Source of the DNA: JBDTMT01 sp033764095
Lineage (GTDB): Bacteria; Desulfobacterota; Binatia; HRBIN30; CADEER01
Direction: 5' to 3'
NCBI GenBank assembly: GCA_033764095.1
Contig: JANRJF010000121.1
Location: 1-38,786 of the forward strand
DNA: 38,786 nt
Shown: one piece after another, positions 17,443 through 25,594 of the stretch
How the letters are laid out: the number at the start of each line of letters is the position of its first letter
How positions within the stretch are numbered: the first letter of the stretch is position 1
Program-made: the position numbers and the translations under genes
The notes under the pieces: model-generated
Database searches by the model: none
The model's input: only the letters and a program-made list of their open reading frames with translations
Told to the model about the DNA's origin: nothing

Positions 17443-17468
17443 CCGCCTATTACAGCGGTATTGGGCGG
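17443..17468. promoter_or_regulatory. Interrupted dyad in the metK upstream region, possible operator over a promoter
   Basis: CCGCCTATTAC, 4 bases, GTATTGGGCGG: 11-base arms with one mismatch and one G-T pair. On the minus strand TTGACC (17467-17472) and TAATAG (17447-17452) flank the dyad but are only 14 bases apart, short for a sigma-70 promoter, so the promoter reading is weak. It lies about 70-95 bases upstream of the metK ATG. Confidence 0.3.
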
Positions 17469-17480
17469 TCAAGAAGAGAG

Positions 17481-17670
17481 CTTTCAGCTGTCAGCCATCA
17501 GCTGTCAGCCCGAACCAGCGCGGATATCGGTCGGGCGCCGGATCGAGGGCAGATCAAGCAGAATTGATCCGCCTACCAGGGGCTGAAGGCCGAGGGCCGA
17601 TAGCTGCCAGCTGCTCCTTCAAATGGTCCGACTCGGGAAGCGGACAGCTGATGGCTGACAGCTGACAGCC
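17481..17670. repeat. Long inverted repeat of CAGCTGTCAGC/CATCAGCTGTCAGC words upstream of metK
   Basis: 23-base perfect arms (17484-17506 and 17643-17665) with a 136-base spacer that contains further GATAGCTGCCAGCTGC copies. The right arm ends four bases before the HPr stop codon. It is the same word family as 25595-25794 and the fragment at the right window edge. The spacer shows no gene. Confidence 0.88.
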
Positions 17671-17673
17671 TCC

Positions 17674-17958
17674 TCAGCCGTCCTCGTGAAACCGGGCCTC
17701 GAACAGCGCGGTCAGCGCCTCCAGCGCGGCCTCGGCGTCGGCGCCCTCGCAGGTCACCTCGAGGATGGTGCCGGGGGCGGCGGCGAGCATCATCAGGTTG
17801 AGGATGCTCTTGCCGTTCACGCACTGGTCGTCCTTGGTCACCGTCACCTCGGCGCTGAAGCCGGTGGCGGTGCGCACCACCAGGCCGGCGGCGCGGGCGT
17901 GCAGGCCGAGGCGGTTCTTCACCTCCAGGCGCGCGCTGGCACGCGGTGGAGCGCTCAT
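17674..17958 (-). CDS. HPr-family phosphocarrier protein
   Basis: 94 residues. HPr shape with phosphorylatable His20 (NRLGLHARAA) and, in the VNGKSILNLMML stretch, Ser51 at the position of the regulatory serine (Ser46 in Gram-positive HPr). It carries phosphate from enzyme I to IIA proteins such as PtsN, encoded two genes upstream. Neither enzyme I nor HPr kinase nor a sugar-specific permease is in the window. The ATG overlaps the rapZ stop (ATGA), so it is translationally coupled. A regulatory nitrogen-PTS role (NPr-like) is most likely. It is the last gene of the lpt-rpoN block. Confidence 0.93.
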   Translation of the reverse strand: MSAPPRASARLEVKNRLGLHARAAGLVVRTATGFSAEVTVTKDDQCVNGKSILNLMMLAAAPGTILEVTCEGADAEAALEALTALFEARFHEDG

Positions 17959-18854
17959 CGACGCATGTCCCGGTGCTGCACCTGCACGCGCGTGCCGGCG
18001 CGCGCCAGGCTCTGCGCCAGGCGCTCGGCGATCGCCACCGAGCGGTGGCGGCCACCGGTGCAGCCGATGGCGAGGGTGAAGTAGCTGCGCCCCTCGCGCC
18101 GGTAGAGCGGCAAGGTGAAGTCGAGCAGCGCGTCGATGTGGGCGAGGAAGGCGCGCGTCTCGTCGCGCTCCAGCACGAAGCCGGCCACCGCGGCATCGCA
18201 GCCGGTCTTGGCGCGCAGCTCCTCGACGAAGAACGGGTTGGGCAGGAAGCGCGCGTCGAGCACCATGTCGACGTCGGTCGGCACGCCGAACTTGTAGCCG
18301 AACGACACCAGCAGCACGGTCAGCGCGTCCTCGCGCGCGGCAGCGCGATAGAGGCGGCGCAGCTCGTCGCGCAGCTGGTGCACGGTGAGCGCGCTGGTGT
18401 CGACGATGCGGTCGGCGCGCTCGCGCAGCTCGACCAGCTCGGCGCGCTCGCGCGCGATGCCGGCCGGCGGGCCGCCGTCGCCGCCGAGCGGATGCGGGCG
18501 GCGGGTCTCGGAGAAGCGCCGCACCAGCACGTCGTCGGCGGCGTCGAGGAACAGCACCTCGACGCGGTGGCCGGCGGCGCGCAGCTCGTCGAGCAGGCGC
18601 GGGTAGTCCTCGAAGAACTGGCGCTCGCGGATGTCGATGCCGAGGCCGACGCGGCTGAGGCGCTCGCGCGAGCTGGTGCACAGCTCGAGGAAGCGCGGCA
18701 CCAGGACCACCGGCAGATTGTCGATGCAGTAGAAGCCGAGGTCCTCGAGGACGTGGATCGCCGTGCTCTTGCCGGAGCCCGACAACCCGGTGACGACGAC
18801 GACCTCGAGCCCCAGGTTCGCCGTCGCGTCGGCGTGCGGCTCAGAGCTTCTCAT
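17955..18854 (-). CDS. rapZ: RNase adapter / nucleotide-binding protein RapZ
   Basis: 299 residues, close to the E. coli size. N-terminal P-loop VTGLSGSGKST (23-31) and GFYCIDNLP, with the Walker B-like VLFLDA and FSETRRPHPL. C-terminal domain: VSFGYKFGVPTDVDMVLDARFLPNPFF and the signature AIGCTGGRHRSV. In E. coli RapZ directs RNase E to the GlmZ small RNA and so controls glucosamine-6-phosphate synthesis for the envelope. In other phyla it is called YvcJ. The conserved position after ptsN supports the name. The ATG at 18854 overlaps ptsN by 14 bases. AGGAGG abuts the ATG with no spacer, so the real start could be slightly downstream. Confidence 0.96.
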   Translation of the reverse strand: MRSSEPHADATANLGLEVVVVTGLSGSGKSTAIHVLEDLGFYCIDNLPVVLVPRFLELCTSSRERLSRVGLGIDIRERQFFEDYPRLLDELRAAGHRVEVLFLDAADDVLVRRFSETRRPHPLGGDGGPPAGIARERAELVELRERADRIVDTSALTVHQLRDELRRLYRAAAREDALTVLLVSFGYKFGVPTDVDMVLDARFLPNPFFVEELRAKTGCDAAVAGFVLERDETRAFLAHIDALLDFTLPLYRREGRSYFTLAIGCTGGRHRSVAIAERLAQSLARAGTRVQVQHRDMRR

Positions 18855-19305
18855 CCTCCTCGCGGATGAGCGCGTAGAGCGCGGCGCGGTCCGGCGCCGC
18901 GAGCAGCCGCTCGCGGAAGGCGCGGTCCTTGAGGAGGCGAGACACGCGCGCCAGGGCCTTGAGGTGTTGGCCGACCGAGTCCTCCGGCGCGACGAGCAGG
19001 AAGAACAGGTGCGTCGGCGTGCCGTCGAGCGAGTCGAAATCGACGCCCGCCGGATGCCGGCCGAAGGCGCCGATGACGCCCTGCAGGCCGGGCAGCTTGC
19101 CGTGCGGGATGGCGATGCCGTCGCCGATCGCGGTGCTGCCGAGGCGCTCGCGCTCCCACAGCACCTCGACCAGGTGCGCGGCGTCGATGCCCGGACTCTG
19201 CGCGGCGAGATGGGTCGCCAACTCGCGCAGCACGGCAGTCTTGTCCGTTCCGTGCAGGGCGGGCTCGACCAGCCCCTCGCTGGTCAGGAGGTCGACGATC
19301 TTCAT
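18841..19305 (-). CDS. ptsN: PTS IIA-Ntr nitrogen regulatory protein
   Basis: 154 residues. EIIA fructose/mannitol-type domain with the phosphorylatable His68 in GIAIPHGK, preceded by ERERLGSTAIGDG. The following FDSLDGTPTHLFFLLVAPEDSVGQHLKALARVSRLL is family-typical. It receives phosphate from HPr and, as known in proteobacteria, tunes potassium transport, envelope and nitrogen responses. It starts inside the hpf stop (ATGA overlap) and overlaps rapZ. Its place next to rpoN and hpf is the classic arrangement. Confidence 0.96.
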   Translation of the reverse strand: MKIVDLLTSEGLVEPALHGTDKTAVLRELATHLAAQSPGIDAAHLVEVLWERERLGSTAIGDGIAIPHGKLPGLQGVIGAFGRHPAGVDFDSLDGTPTHLFFLLVAPEDSVGQHLKALARVSRLLKDRAFRERLLAAPDRAALYALIREEDEKL

Positions 19306-19832
19306 CCCTCGACGACTTCCGGCTCGAGCAGCCCGAAGCTGCCGTCCTTGCGCCGGTAGAGCAGGCTGAGCTGCTCGGTGGCGTCGTCCTGGAAGAGCAG
19401 GAACTCGTTGCCGTCGCTGCGCGCCAGGCGGCGCATGGCCTCGGCGACGGTCATCGGCTCGATCAGCACCCGCTCGCGCTTGAGCGCCGGCTTGGCGTTG
19501 CGCTTCTTCGGCGCCTCGGCGGCCAACGGCGGCGCGCCGTCGTGGCGATGCGCCAGCCGCTTGGTGACGTGCTTCTGCACCTGGCGCTCGACCTTGTCCA
19601 TCGCCAGGTCGATGGCCGAGTAGAGGTCGCCGGTCGACTCCTTGGCGGTGACGTGGACGTGCTCGCCGGAGAGCGTGATTTCGGCGATGTGCTGGCGCTT
19701 GCTCACTTCGAGAATGACGTGCGCCTCGATCGGGCGGCGCATCAGCTTGTGCACGCGCTGCACCTTGGTCTCGGCGTACTTGCGCAGCGCCGGGGTGGCG
19801 TCCATGTGGCGGAACGTGACGAGGACCTGCAT
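19302..19832 (-). CDS. hpf: Ribosome hibernation promoting factor, long form
   Basis: 176 residues. N-terminal RaiA/HPF domain (MQVLVTFRHMDATPALRKYAE ... DLYSAIDLAMDKVERQVQKH), a basic linker at about 95-120, then the C-terminal dimerisation domain (EPMTVAEAMRRL ... EFLLFQDDATEQLSLLYRRKDGSFGLLEPE). The long form dimerises 70S ribosomes into 100S particles by itself, without RMF. It lies 45 bases downstream of rpoN and overlaps ptsN. The ATG has AGGAC about ten bases upstream. Confidence 0.95.
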   Translation of the reverse strand: MQVLVTFRHMDATPALRKYAETKVQRVHKLMRRPIEAHVILEVSKRQHIAEITLSGEHVHVTAKESTGDLYSAIDLAMDKVERQVQKHVTKRLAHRHDGAPPLAAEAPKKRNAKPALKRERVLIEPMTVAEAMRRLARSDGNEFLLFQDDATEQLSLLYRRKDGSFGLLEPEVVEG

Positions 19833-19877
19833 GGCGGGGCGTCCTTTGGCCGCGTACCGCGTCTCGCGGCAGCGCGC

Positions 19878-21365
19878 TCAGAACACCTGCCGGCGCTTGG
19901 ACGACGGCAGGATGTTCATCATCTCACGATACTTGGCGACGGTGCGGCGCGCGACCTTGACGCCTTCCTTGTCGAGCATCTCGGCGATGTGCTGGTCGCT
20001 CAGCGGGTGCTTGGTGTCCTCGGCGGAGACGATCGCCTTGATGCGATCCTTCACGCTCTCCGACGACACGTCCTCGCCGCTGCCGGTGCTGATGCTGGAG
20101 GTGAAGAAGAACTTGAGCTCGAAGATGCCCTGCGCGGTGTGCACGTACTTGTTGGCGGTGGCGCGGCTGACGGTCGACTCGTGCATCTCGATGTCCAGCG
20201 CGACGTCCTTCAGCACCAGCGGCCGCAGGTGGGCGATGCCGCGGTCGAGGAAGGCGCGCTGGAACTTGACGATGCTGGAGGTGACCTTGAACAGCGTGTT
20301 CTGCCGCTGCTGGATGCTCTTGATCAGCCACAGCGCCGACTTCATCTTGTCCTGCACGTACTTGCGCGCCTCGGTCCCACCGGCGCCCTCGAGCACCTGG
20401 CGGTAGTAGGAGCTGACGCGCAGGCGCGGCAGGCCGTCCTCGTTGAGCGTCACGACGTACTCGTCGCCCACCTTGTGCACGAACACGTCGGGCGTGATGT
20501 AGCGCACGTCGCCCTCGCCGAAATTGCGCCCCGGCTTGGGCTCCAGGGTGGCGATGGCGTTGGCGGCGGTGGCGACCTCCTCGACCGCGACGCCGAGATC
20601 CTTGGCGATCTTGTCGAAGCGCTTGCCCTCCAGCATCGGCAGATGCTCGGCGATGATGCGGTCGGCGAGCGAGCCCTCGGCGCCGCGCGCGCGCAGTTGC
20701 AGGCGCAGGCACTCGCGCAGATCGCGGGCGCCGACGCCCGGCGGGTCGAGCTCCTGGATGCGCTTCAGCGCCCGCTCGACGGTTTCGAACTCCTTGCCGG
20801 CCTGGAAGGCGATCTCCTCGATCGGCAGCTGGATGTAGCCGTCGTCGTCCATGTTGCCGATCAACATGGCGGTGACCGACTGCTCCTCCTCGTCGAGGTC
20901 GTTCATCTGCAGCTGCCAGAGGAGATGGTCGGTGAGCGACTGGGCGCGCACCAGGGTGTTCTCGAAGCTGGAGCGCTTCTCGTCGTCGTAGTCGCGCGGC
21001 GCGGCGACGTCGTGGCGGTCGTTCTGGTGATTGCGGAAGTAGTCGTCCCAGTCGACCGCGTTCAGCCCGTTGTCGGGCTCCAGCTCGTTGGTGGTCTCGC
21101 GCTGCGGCGTCTCCGGCCACTCCTCGGCCTCGCCGTTGGTCTCCAGGCGCTCTTCGGTGCGCGGCGCCTCTTCCTCCTCGGTGGCGGCGGCTTCGCGCTC
21201 CTCGCTGACCGCCTCCTCGAGGACCGGGTTCTCCTCCAGCTCCTCCTCGACCAGCTGTTCGAGCTCGGCGCGCGAGACCTGCAGGATCTTGATGGCCTGA
21301 CGCAGCTGGGGCGTGATCACCAGCGACGTGGACATCTTCAGCGATGTTTTGATCTCGAGAGCCAT
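19878..21365 (-). CDS. rpoN: RNA polymerase sigma-54 factor RpoN
   Basis: 495 residues. Region I at the N-terminus (LVITPQLRQAIKILQVSRAELEQLVEEELEENPVLEE), a strongly acidic region II at about 52-95, and the core-binding domain (LLWQLQMNDLDEEEQ ... LDPPGVGARDLRECLRLQL). The HTH is in HESTVSRATANKYVHTAQGIFELKFFFTS, and the RpoN box ARRTVAKYRE is at 472-481. It directs polymerase to -24/-12 promoters, which need an AAA+ activator such as the NtrC-type regulator at 4756-6162. Start at ATG 21365, 16 bases after lptB; the upstream part of the frame is antisense to lptB and unconserved. Confidence 0.97.
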   Translation of the reverse strand: MALEIKTSLKMSTSLVITPQLRQAIKILQVSRAELEQLVEEELEENPVLEEAVSEEREAAATEEEEAPRTEERLETNGEAEEWPETPQRETTNELEPDNGLNAVDWDDYFRNHQNDRHDVAAPRDYDDEKRSSFENTLVRAQSLTDHLLWQLQMNDLDEEEQSVTAMLIGNMDDDGYIQLPIEEIAFQAGKEFETVERALKRIQELDPPGVGARDLRECLRLQLRARGAEGSLADRIIAEHLPMLEGKRFDKIAKDLGVAVEEVATAANAIATLEPKPGRNFGEGDVRYITPDVFVHKVGDEYVVTLNEDGLPRLRVSSYYRQVLEGAGGTEARKYVQDKMKSALWLIKSIQQRQNTLFKVTSSIVKFQRAFLDRGIAHLRPLVLKDVALDIEMHESTVSRATANKYVHTAQGIFELKFFFTSSISTGSGEDVSSESVKDRIKAIVSAEDTKHPLSDQHIAEMLDKEGVKVARRTVAKYREMMNILPSSKRRQVF

Positions 21366-21381
21366 CGAATGTGCGACCGAT

Positions 21382-22122
21382 CTATAGGCTGAAGCCTTCG
21401 CCGAGGTACAGTTCCCTCGCACGTCGGCTCGCCGCAATCACCTCGGGGGTGCCTTCCTCCAGGATCACTCCGCCGCTGAGGATATACGCTCGATCACAGA
21501 TTCCAAGCGTTTCTCTGACGTTGTGATCGGTGATCAACACGCCGATGCCGCGTGCGCGCAGCTGCGTGATGATCGACTGGATGTCGAGCACGGCGATCGG
21601 GTCGATGCCGGCGAACGGTTCGTCGAGCAACATGAAGCTCGGCGCGGTCACCAGGGCGCGCGAGATCTCGACGCGCCGCCGCTCGCCGCCGGACAGCGTG
21701 TACGCGTAGCTGTGGCGCAGGTGGGCGATGCTGAGCTCCTCCAGCAAGGCGTCGAGCCGTTCGCGCCGCTCCTCCGGCGACAACGGCAGCGTCTCCAGGA
21801 TGGCGAGCAGGTTGTCCTCGACCGACAGCTTGCGGAACACCGACGGCTCCTGCGCCAGGTAGCTGATGCCGAGGCGAGCGCGCCGGTACATCGGCTCGCG
21901 CGTCACGTCGGCCCCGTTCAGCGTCACCTGCCCGCCGTCGGGCTTGAGCAGGCCGACGACGCAATAAAAGGTCGTCGTCTTGCCGGCGCCGTTGGGCCCC
22001 AACAGGCCGACCACTTCGCCGGCGGCGACCTCGACGGTGACGCCGCCGAGGATGTCGCGTCCGCCCAACCGCTTGGTGAGCGACGCGGCGCGCAACAACC
22101 CGCGCGCCCCGTCAGCGGCCAT
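21382..22122 (-). CDS. lptB: Lipopolysaccharide export ABC transporter ATP-binding protein LptB
   Basis: 246 residues. Walker A GPNGAGKTTT, signature LSGGERRRVEISRAL, Walker B FMLLDEPFAGIDPIAV and the switch His in TDHNVRETL. The LAQEPSVFRKLSVEDNL stretch and the C-terminal ASRRARELYLGEGFSL are LptB-specific. It powers extraction of LPS from the inner membrane together with LptF/LptG, which are not in the window. The ATG at 22122 overlaps lptA by 11 bases; the frame extends further upstream, antisense-like within lptA. Confidence 0.96.
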   Translation of the reverse strand: MAADGARGLLRAASLTKRLGGRDILGGVTVEVAAGEVVGLLGPNGAGKTTTFYCVVGLLKPDGGQVTLNGADVTREPMYRRARLGISYLAQEPSVFRKLSVEDNLLAILETLPLSPEERRERLDALLEELSIAHLRHSYAYTLSGGERRRVEISRALVTAPSFMLLDEPFAGIDPIAVLDIQSIITQLRARGIGVLITDHNVRETLGICDRAYILSGGVILEEGTPEVIAASRRARELYLGEGFSL

Positions 22123-22675
22123 CGCCGCCGTCCGCGGCACGCTTGTCCTCGGGGGGAACCAGCACCGCGCGCACGCGCTCCGGCCCACCCTCGACGACGC
22201 TGCGCTGCTCGTCGAGGTAGACCACGACGCGCTCGCCCGCCACTTCGTTGGGCCCGTCCTGCAGCACCGCCTGCTCGCTCAGCGTCACCGTGCGCGCCGC
22301 GTCGTCGAACACCGCCTTGCCGCCGCGCGCCGTGCGCGTCCCCTTGCTCATCACCACGCCGCCGGCGGCGATGACCTCCTTCGGCTTCTGGCCTTCGCGG
22401 GTCAACGTCACGGTCAGCGTGTCGCTCTGCAGCGTCATGTCGGCCTGGCTGACCTTCACCTTGCCGCGATAGGTCAGCACCATGGTCTTGTAGTCGAACT
22501 CCATGGTGTCGGCGTCGATGCGCACCGGGCCGCGGCCGCCGCCCAGCGAGAAGCCGCCGAGCAGACCGTCGAGGCGCGCCGCCGGATCGCCCGCGGCGGG
22601 CGTCGCCGCGGCGCCGGCGGGGACGGGGGCGAGAGCGAGCAGCGCCGCGAGCCCGGCGCCGACGAGCAGACGCAT
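22112..22675 (-). CDS. lptA: Lipopolysaccharide transport periplasmic protein LptA
   Basis: 187 residues. Signal peptide 1-23 (MRLLVGAGLAALLALAPVPAGAA), then an OstA/LptA beta-jellyroll: VRIDADTMEFDYKTMVLTYRGKVKVSQADMTLQSDTLTV, AAGGVVMSKGTRTARGGKAVFDDAARTVTLS. It bridges the periplasm, carrying LPS from LptC to LptD. The insertion KPKEVIAAGGV and the acidic-basic tail are unremarkable. I choose ATG 22675, five bases after the lptC stop, over a GTG seven codons earlier because it puts the signal peptide at the start. Confidence 0.92.
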   Translation of the reverse strand: MRLLVGAGLAALLALAPVPAGAAATPAAGDPAARLDGLLGGFSLGGGRGPVRIDADTMEFDYKTMVLTYRGKVKVSQADMTLQSDTLTVTLTREGQKPKEVIAAGGVVMSKGTRTARGGKAVFDDAARTVTLSEQAVLQDGPNEVAGERVVVYLDEQRSVVEGGPERVRAVLVPPEDKRAADGGDGR

Positions 22676-22680
22676 GGCGC

Positions 22681-23259
22681 TCACGTTTTCGGCCACAGGG
22701 TCATCTGCACGTTCTGCGTCAGGGTGAGGCGCTGCGCGCCGACCTGCACTTCCATCCCGGCGCCCTGCACGTCGAGCCCCTTGCCGCGGATGTGCACCAT
22801 CCCCGGGGCGATGACCAGGTCGCGATCGGCCTCGTAGCTGGCGCGGTCGGTGGTCAGCGCGTACTCGCCGAGCTGGACGTCGATCGCGCCCTGCAGCTCG
22901 ATGCGGCGCAGCTCCTTGCCATCGAGGAAGACGGTGCCGGTCTCGCCGCGCAGCGACACCTCGCGGCCGTCGCGCAGGAAGAAGGCCACCATCGGCGCGC
23001 GCACCGCGACCAGGCCCTCGCCCTCGCGGTACTGCGCCTCGTCGGCCGACACCTCCCAGATCTTCTTGCCCTGCTCGTCCACCTTGACGCGGCGAAAATG
23101 CTGGATGCGCTGCGAGACGTCGGGCAGCACGTCGACGATCTCGCGCGCCGCCGCCGCCTCGCGCTGCCGCTCCACCGCCTGGCGCGCAAACAGGAAGCCG
23201 CCGGCGCCCAGCGCGGCAACCAGCACCAACGCGATGACCAGACGAAGGCGGGCTCTCAT
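22681..23259 (-). CDS. lptC: LPS export system protein LptC
   Basis: 192 residues. A single N-terminal membrane helix (about 6-24, LVIALVLVAALGAGGFLFA), then an LptC periplasmic jellyroll: VSQRIQHFRRVKVDEQGKKIWEVSADEAQYRE, GETGTVFLDGKELRRIELQG, LTTDRASYEADRDLVIAPGMVHIRGKGLDVQGAGMEVQ. It anchors LptA to the LptBFG complex. It is the first gene of the lpt-rpoN block. The ATG at 23259 is chosen for the signal-anchor position. The upstream frame (to 23382) crosses a GC hairpin and is not protein-like. Confidence 0.92.
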   Translation of the reverse strand: MRARLRLVIALVLVAALGAGGFLFARQAVERQREAAAAREIVDVLPDVSQRIQHFRRVKVDEQGKKIWEVSADEAQYREGEGLVAVRAPMVAFFLRDGREVSLRGETGTVFLDGKELRRIELQGAIDVQLGEYALTTDRASYEADRDLVIAPGMVHIRGKGLDVQGAGMEVQVGAQRLTLTQNVQMTLWPKT

Positions 23260-23314
23260 GTGAACGGCCGGAGCGCTAGCACCGGTGCCGGAGCGAGTAA
23301 AGAAAGCCGGCGGC

Positions 23315-23341
23315 GCGCGGCGCGCTTTCGGCGCGCCGCGC
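23315..23341. repeat. GC-rich 11-bp hairpin in the lptC/pcs divergent region
   Basis: GCGCGGCGCGC (23315-23325), loop TTTCG, GCGCGCCGCGC (23331-23341). It lies between the two divergent starts, 21 bases upstream of the chosen pcs GTG. It could lie in the pcs leader or be a DNA-level site; neither is shown. Confidence 0.4.
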
Positions 23342-23362
23342 CGACCTGCTAGGGAGCAGCGC

Positions 23363-24115
23363 GTGCGCGACGGCGAGCACACGACGACGGCGGCGGCGCG
23401 CTGGCGCGCCTGGAGCGTGCACCTCTACACCGCCAGCAGCGCGGTATTGTCGCTGCTCGCGCTCGACGCGCTGGCCGACGGGCGCTTCGGCGCCGCCTTC
23501 GCCTGGCTGGCGGTGACGATGATCATCGACTGCACCGACGGCACGCTGGCGCGCCGCTTTCGCGTCAAGGAGGTGCTGCCCTACTTCGACGGCGCCAAGC
23601 TCGACGACATGATGGACTACCTGACCTACGTCTTCGTGCCGCTGGCGATCATCGTGCGCGCCGACCTGCTGCCCGACGGCCTGCTCGGCTTCGCCGCCGC
23701 CGCCGCACCGCTGCTCGCCAGCGGCTACGGGTTCTGCGAGTCGGAGGCGAAGACGCTCGATCACTTCTTCACCGGCTTCCCCTCGTACTGGAACGTGCTG
23801 GCGCTCTACCTGTACGTGCTCGACTGGTCGCCGACCACCAACGCCTGGCTGCTGCTCGGCTTCAGCGCCGCGGTCTTCGTGCCGATCCGCTACCTCTACC
23901 CGAGCCGCATGCGCACCCTGCGCCTGCCCACCTACGTGCTCGGCATCATCTGGGGCGTCATGGTGTTCTGGCTGCTCGCCCAGTTCCCTGCGCCCTCGCC
24001 GACGCTGGCGCGGCTGACGCTGTTCTTCCCCGCCTACTACGTCGCGGTGTCGCTGTGGGTGCACTGGCACACGCCGCCGTCCCCGCGGCACGTCCCCCAC
24101 CCCGAGCCCGACTGA
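23363..24115 (+). CDS. pcs: CDP-alcohol phosphatidyltransferase, phosphatidylcholine synthase type
   Basis: 250 residues with about seven or eight membrane helices. The CDP-alcohol motif is D-x2-DG-x2-AR-x8-G-x3-D-x3-D: DCTDGTLARRFRVKEVLPYFDGAKLDDMMD. The family start WSVHLYTASSAVLSLLAL and the DYLTYVFVPLAIIVRADLLP and SEAKTLDHFFTGFPSYWNVLALYLY stretches fit Pcs, which condenses choline with CDP-diacylglycerol at the inner membrane. Bacterial PC synthesis by this route needs imported choline. The GTG at 23363 has AGGGAG upstream. A GTG at 23285 would add 26 unconserved basic residues. It is divergent from lptC. Confidence 0.88.
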   Translation: MRDGEHTTTAAARWRAWSVHLYTASSAVLSLLALDALADGRFGAAFAWLAVTMIIDCTDGTLARRFRVKEVLPYFDGAKLDDMMDYLTYVFVPLAIIVRADLLPDGLLGFAAAAAPLLASGYGFCESEAKTLDHFFTGFPSYWNVLALYLYVLDWSPTTNAWLLLGFSAAVFVPIRYLYPSRMRTLRLPTYVLGIIWGVMVFWLLAQFPAPSPTLARLTLFFPAYYVAVSLWVHWHTPPSPRHVPHPEPD

Positions 24116-24179
24116 CGCGCGCGCTCAGGCCGCGCGCCGCCTGGCCACGGAGGAGGTACCGCACTGAAGTCACTTGTCG

Positions 24180-24641
24180 TCAGTCCCGATTGGAGCCTTG
24201 TGACGAGGAGTCCAGATACGGATAATTAGCCTTGCGATTACGCGCGACGGCGAACGCAGGAATCAACGGCAGCAGGGCCGTTGCCAGTCCAACACTGGCG
24301 AGTTCATTGCTCCAGCGCGCGTGGATGTCGCCCAGAGTGTTCAAGCTGGGACTGGTCGGCAGGTAGTAAGCCAAGACGGTGTCCCCCGCGCGAAGAGCGG
24401 TGCATTCTGCATTCCCGTACCCGCCTGTTCCCTGAGTCGTAAAGCTTCTGCTTGCCACCTCAAACGTGGCGATGACGAGCGAATGATTGTGGCACTCTGT
24501 CCGCGCGACAGTCGCGTCGACCGCCCGTCCATCGTCCAGCAGGCGTCTGAACCTCGGGAGATTCACCGAGCCTGTCACTCCGGCCACTAACACCGCCACA
24601 CCGGCGTAGGTCGCAAGTGCGAGCCCGACAGTTTGGTTCAC
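24180..24641 (-). CDS. DUF3592-like membrane protein, lower-GC orphan
   Basis: 153 residues. Membrane helices at about 5-25 and 110-132 flank a beta-rich extracytoplasmic segment (RAVDATVARTECHNHSLVIATFEVASRSFTTQGTGGYGNAECTALRAGDTVLAYYLP). That segment has the layout of DUF3592 proteins (VxAxV...Y...F...GxxVxVxYdP) with two cysteines. Function unknown. Base composition and codon choice are clearly more AT-rich than in the flanking genes (frequent AAA, ATT, TTA-containing stretches), which suggests later acquisition. Start GTG. It lies 31 bases beyond the end of the M48 gene, so it may be read through from it. Confidence 0.7.
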   Translation of the reverse strand: MNQTVGLALATYAGVAVLVAGVTGSVNLPRFRRLLDDGRAVDATVARTECHNHSLVIATFEVASRSFTTQGTGGYGNAECTALRAGDTVLAYYLPTSPSLNTLGDIHARWSNELASVGLATALLPLIPAFAVARNRKANYPYLDSSSQGSNRD

Positions 24642-24672
24642 TTAGAATCTCGAAGTCCTTGTCGAGATTGGG

Positions 24673-25551
24673 CTAACGCAGCTTGGGCTCGTTGGCCGGT
24701 GCCTTGGTGCTGCCGGCCGAGCTGGCCACGGCGCCGCTGATCGACGGCAGCGGGTCGTTCTGCGAGGCGACCGGCGACTGGTAGTACTTCATCGCCTCGG
24801 CGATCCAGCCGCGGATGTCCTGCTGGCGCGTCGCCGGGTTGGGGTGGGTGGAGAGCCACTCCGGCGGGCGGCCGCCGTGCTCGTCCTTCTCCATCCGCTG
24901 CCACAGGCCGATCGCCGCCTCGGGATCGTAGCCGGCCTTGGCCATCATGATCAGGCCGATGTGATCGGCCTCGGATTCCTGCGAGCGGCTGAACGGCAGC
25001 GCGACGCCGACCTGAGTCCCGAGCCCGTAGGCGGCCATCGCCGCCTGCTGCGCGCCGGCGCCCTGGGTGCCGGCGGCCACCGCCACCGCGGCGCCGCCGA
25101 CCTGCAATGCCGTCGCCGTGCTCATGCGCTCGGCGCCGTGCCGCGCCAGCGCGTGCGCCACCTCGTGCCCGATCACCGCCGCCAGCCCGGCGTCGGTCTG
25201 GGCGATCGGGAAGATGCCGGTGTACACCGCCACCTTGCCGCCCGGCAGGCAGAAGGCGTTGGCCTGCTTCGGGTCGTCGATGACGGTGAACTCCCACTTG
25301 TAGTCCGGTTTGTCGGCCGCGGCGGCGATGCGGCGGCCGATCTCCAGCACCGGCGCGGTGATGGCCGGATCCTTGACGATCTTCGATTCCTTCAGGACCT
25401 GCTGGTAGGCGTCGGCGCCCAGCTTCAGATCCTGCGACTCCGACATGATCATGAACTGGCTGCGGTTGGTGTACGGCACCGTCGAGCAGCCGACGCCGCC
25501 GACGGTGAGCACCAGCAGCACGATCGCGCGTGACCATCCATTGCCCGCCAT
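24673..25551 (-). CDS. M48-family metallopeptidase lipoprotein
   Basis: 292 residues. Lipoprotein signal ending GVGC (Cys22). It has the zinc motif HEVAH (129-133) with the third ligand in ESEADHIGL. NAFCLPGGKVAVYTGI before the motif and WLSTHPNPATRQQDI after it are typical of the LoiP/BepA-like periplasmic group, which degrade misfolded outer-membrane proteins. AAGTQGAGAQQAAMAAYGLG is a small-residue insertion. The C-terminal 35 residues are low complexity (Ser/Ala/Pro). It is probably anchored in an envelope membrane facing the periplasm. It is divergent from the ABC operon, with an inverted repeat between them. Confidence 0.93.
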   Translation of the reverse strand: MAGNGWSRAIVLLVLTVGGVGCSTVPYTNRSQFMIMSESQDLKLGADAYQQVLKESKIVKDPAITAPVLEIGRRIAAAADKPDYKWEFTVIDDPKQANAFCLPGGKVAVYTGIFPIAQTDAGLAAVIGHEVAHALARHGAERMSTATALQVGGAAVAVAAGTQGAGAQQAAMAAYGLGTQVGVALPFSRSQESEADHIGLIMMAKAGYDPEAAIGLWQRMEKDEHGGRPPEWLSTHPNPATRQQDIRGWIAEAMKYYQSPVASQNDPLPSISGAVASSAGSTKAPANEPKLR

Positions 25552-25594
25552 GAGCGGTACTGTAGGACGGGATGCGTCGGGGGAAAACCCCTGG

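Noticed and set aside
17434..17472. Firm sigma-70 promoter for metK
   Set aside because: TTGACC and TAATAG are 14 bases apart and other pairings are worse, so only a low-confidence operator-like dyad is listed.
17376..17480. SAM riboswitch upstream of metK
   Set aside because: No recognisable SAM-I, SAM-II or SAM-IV core; only a short dyad is seen.
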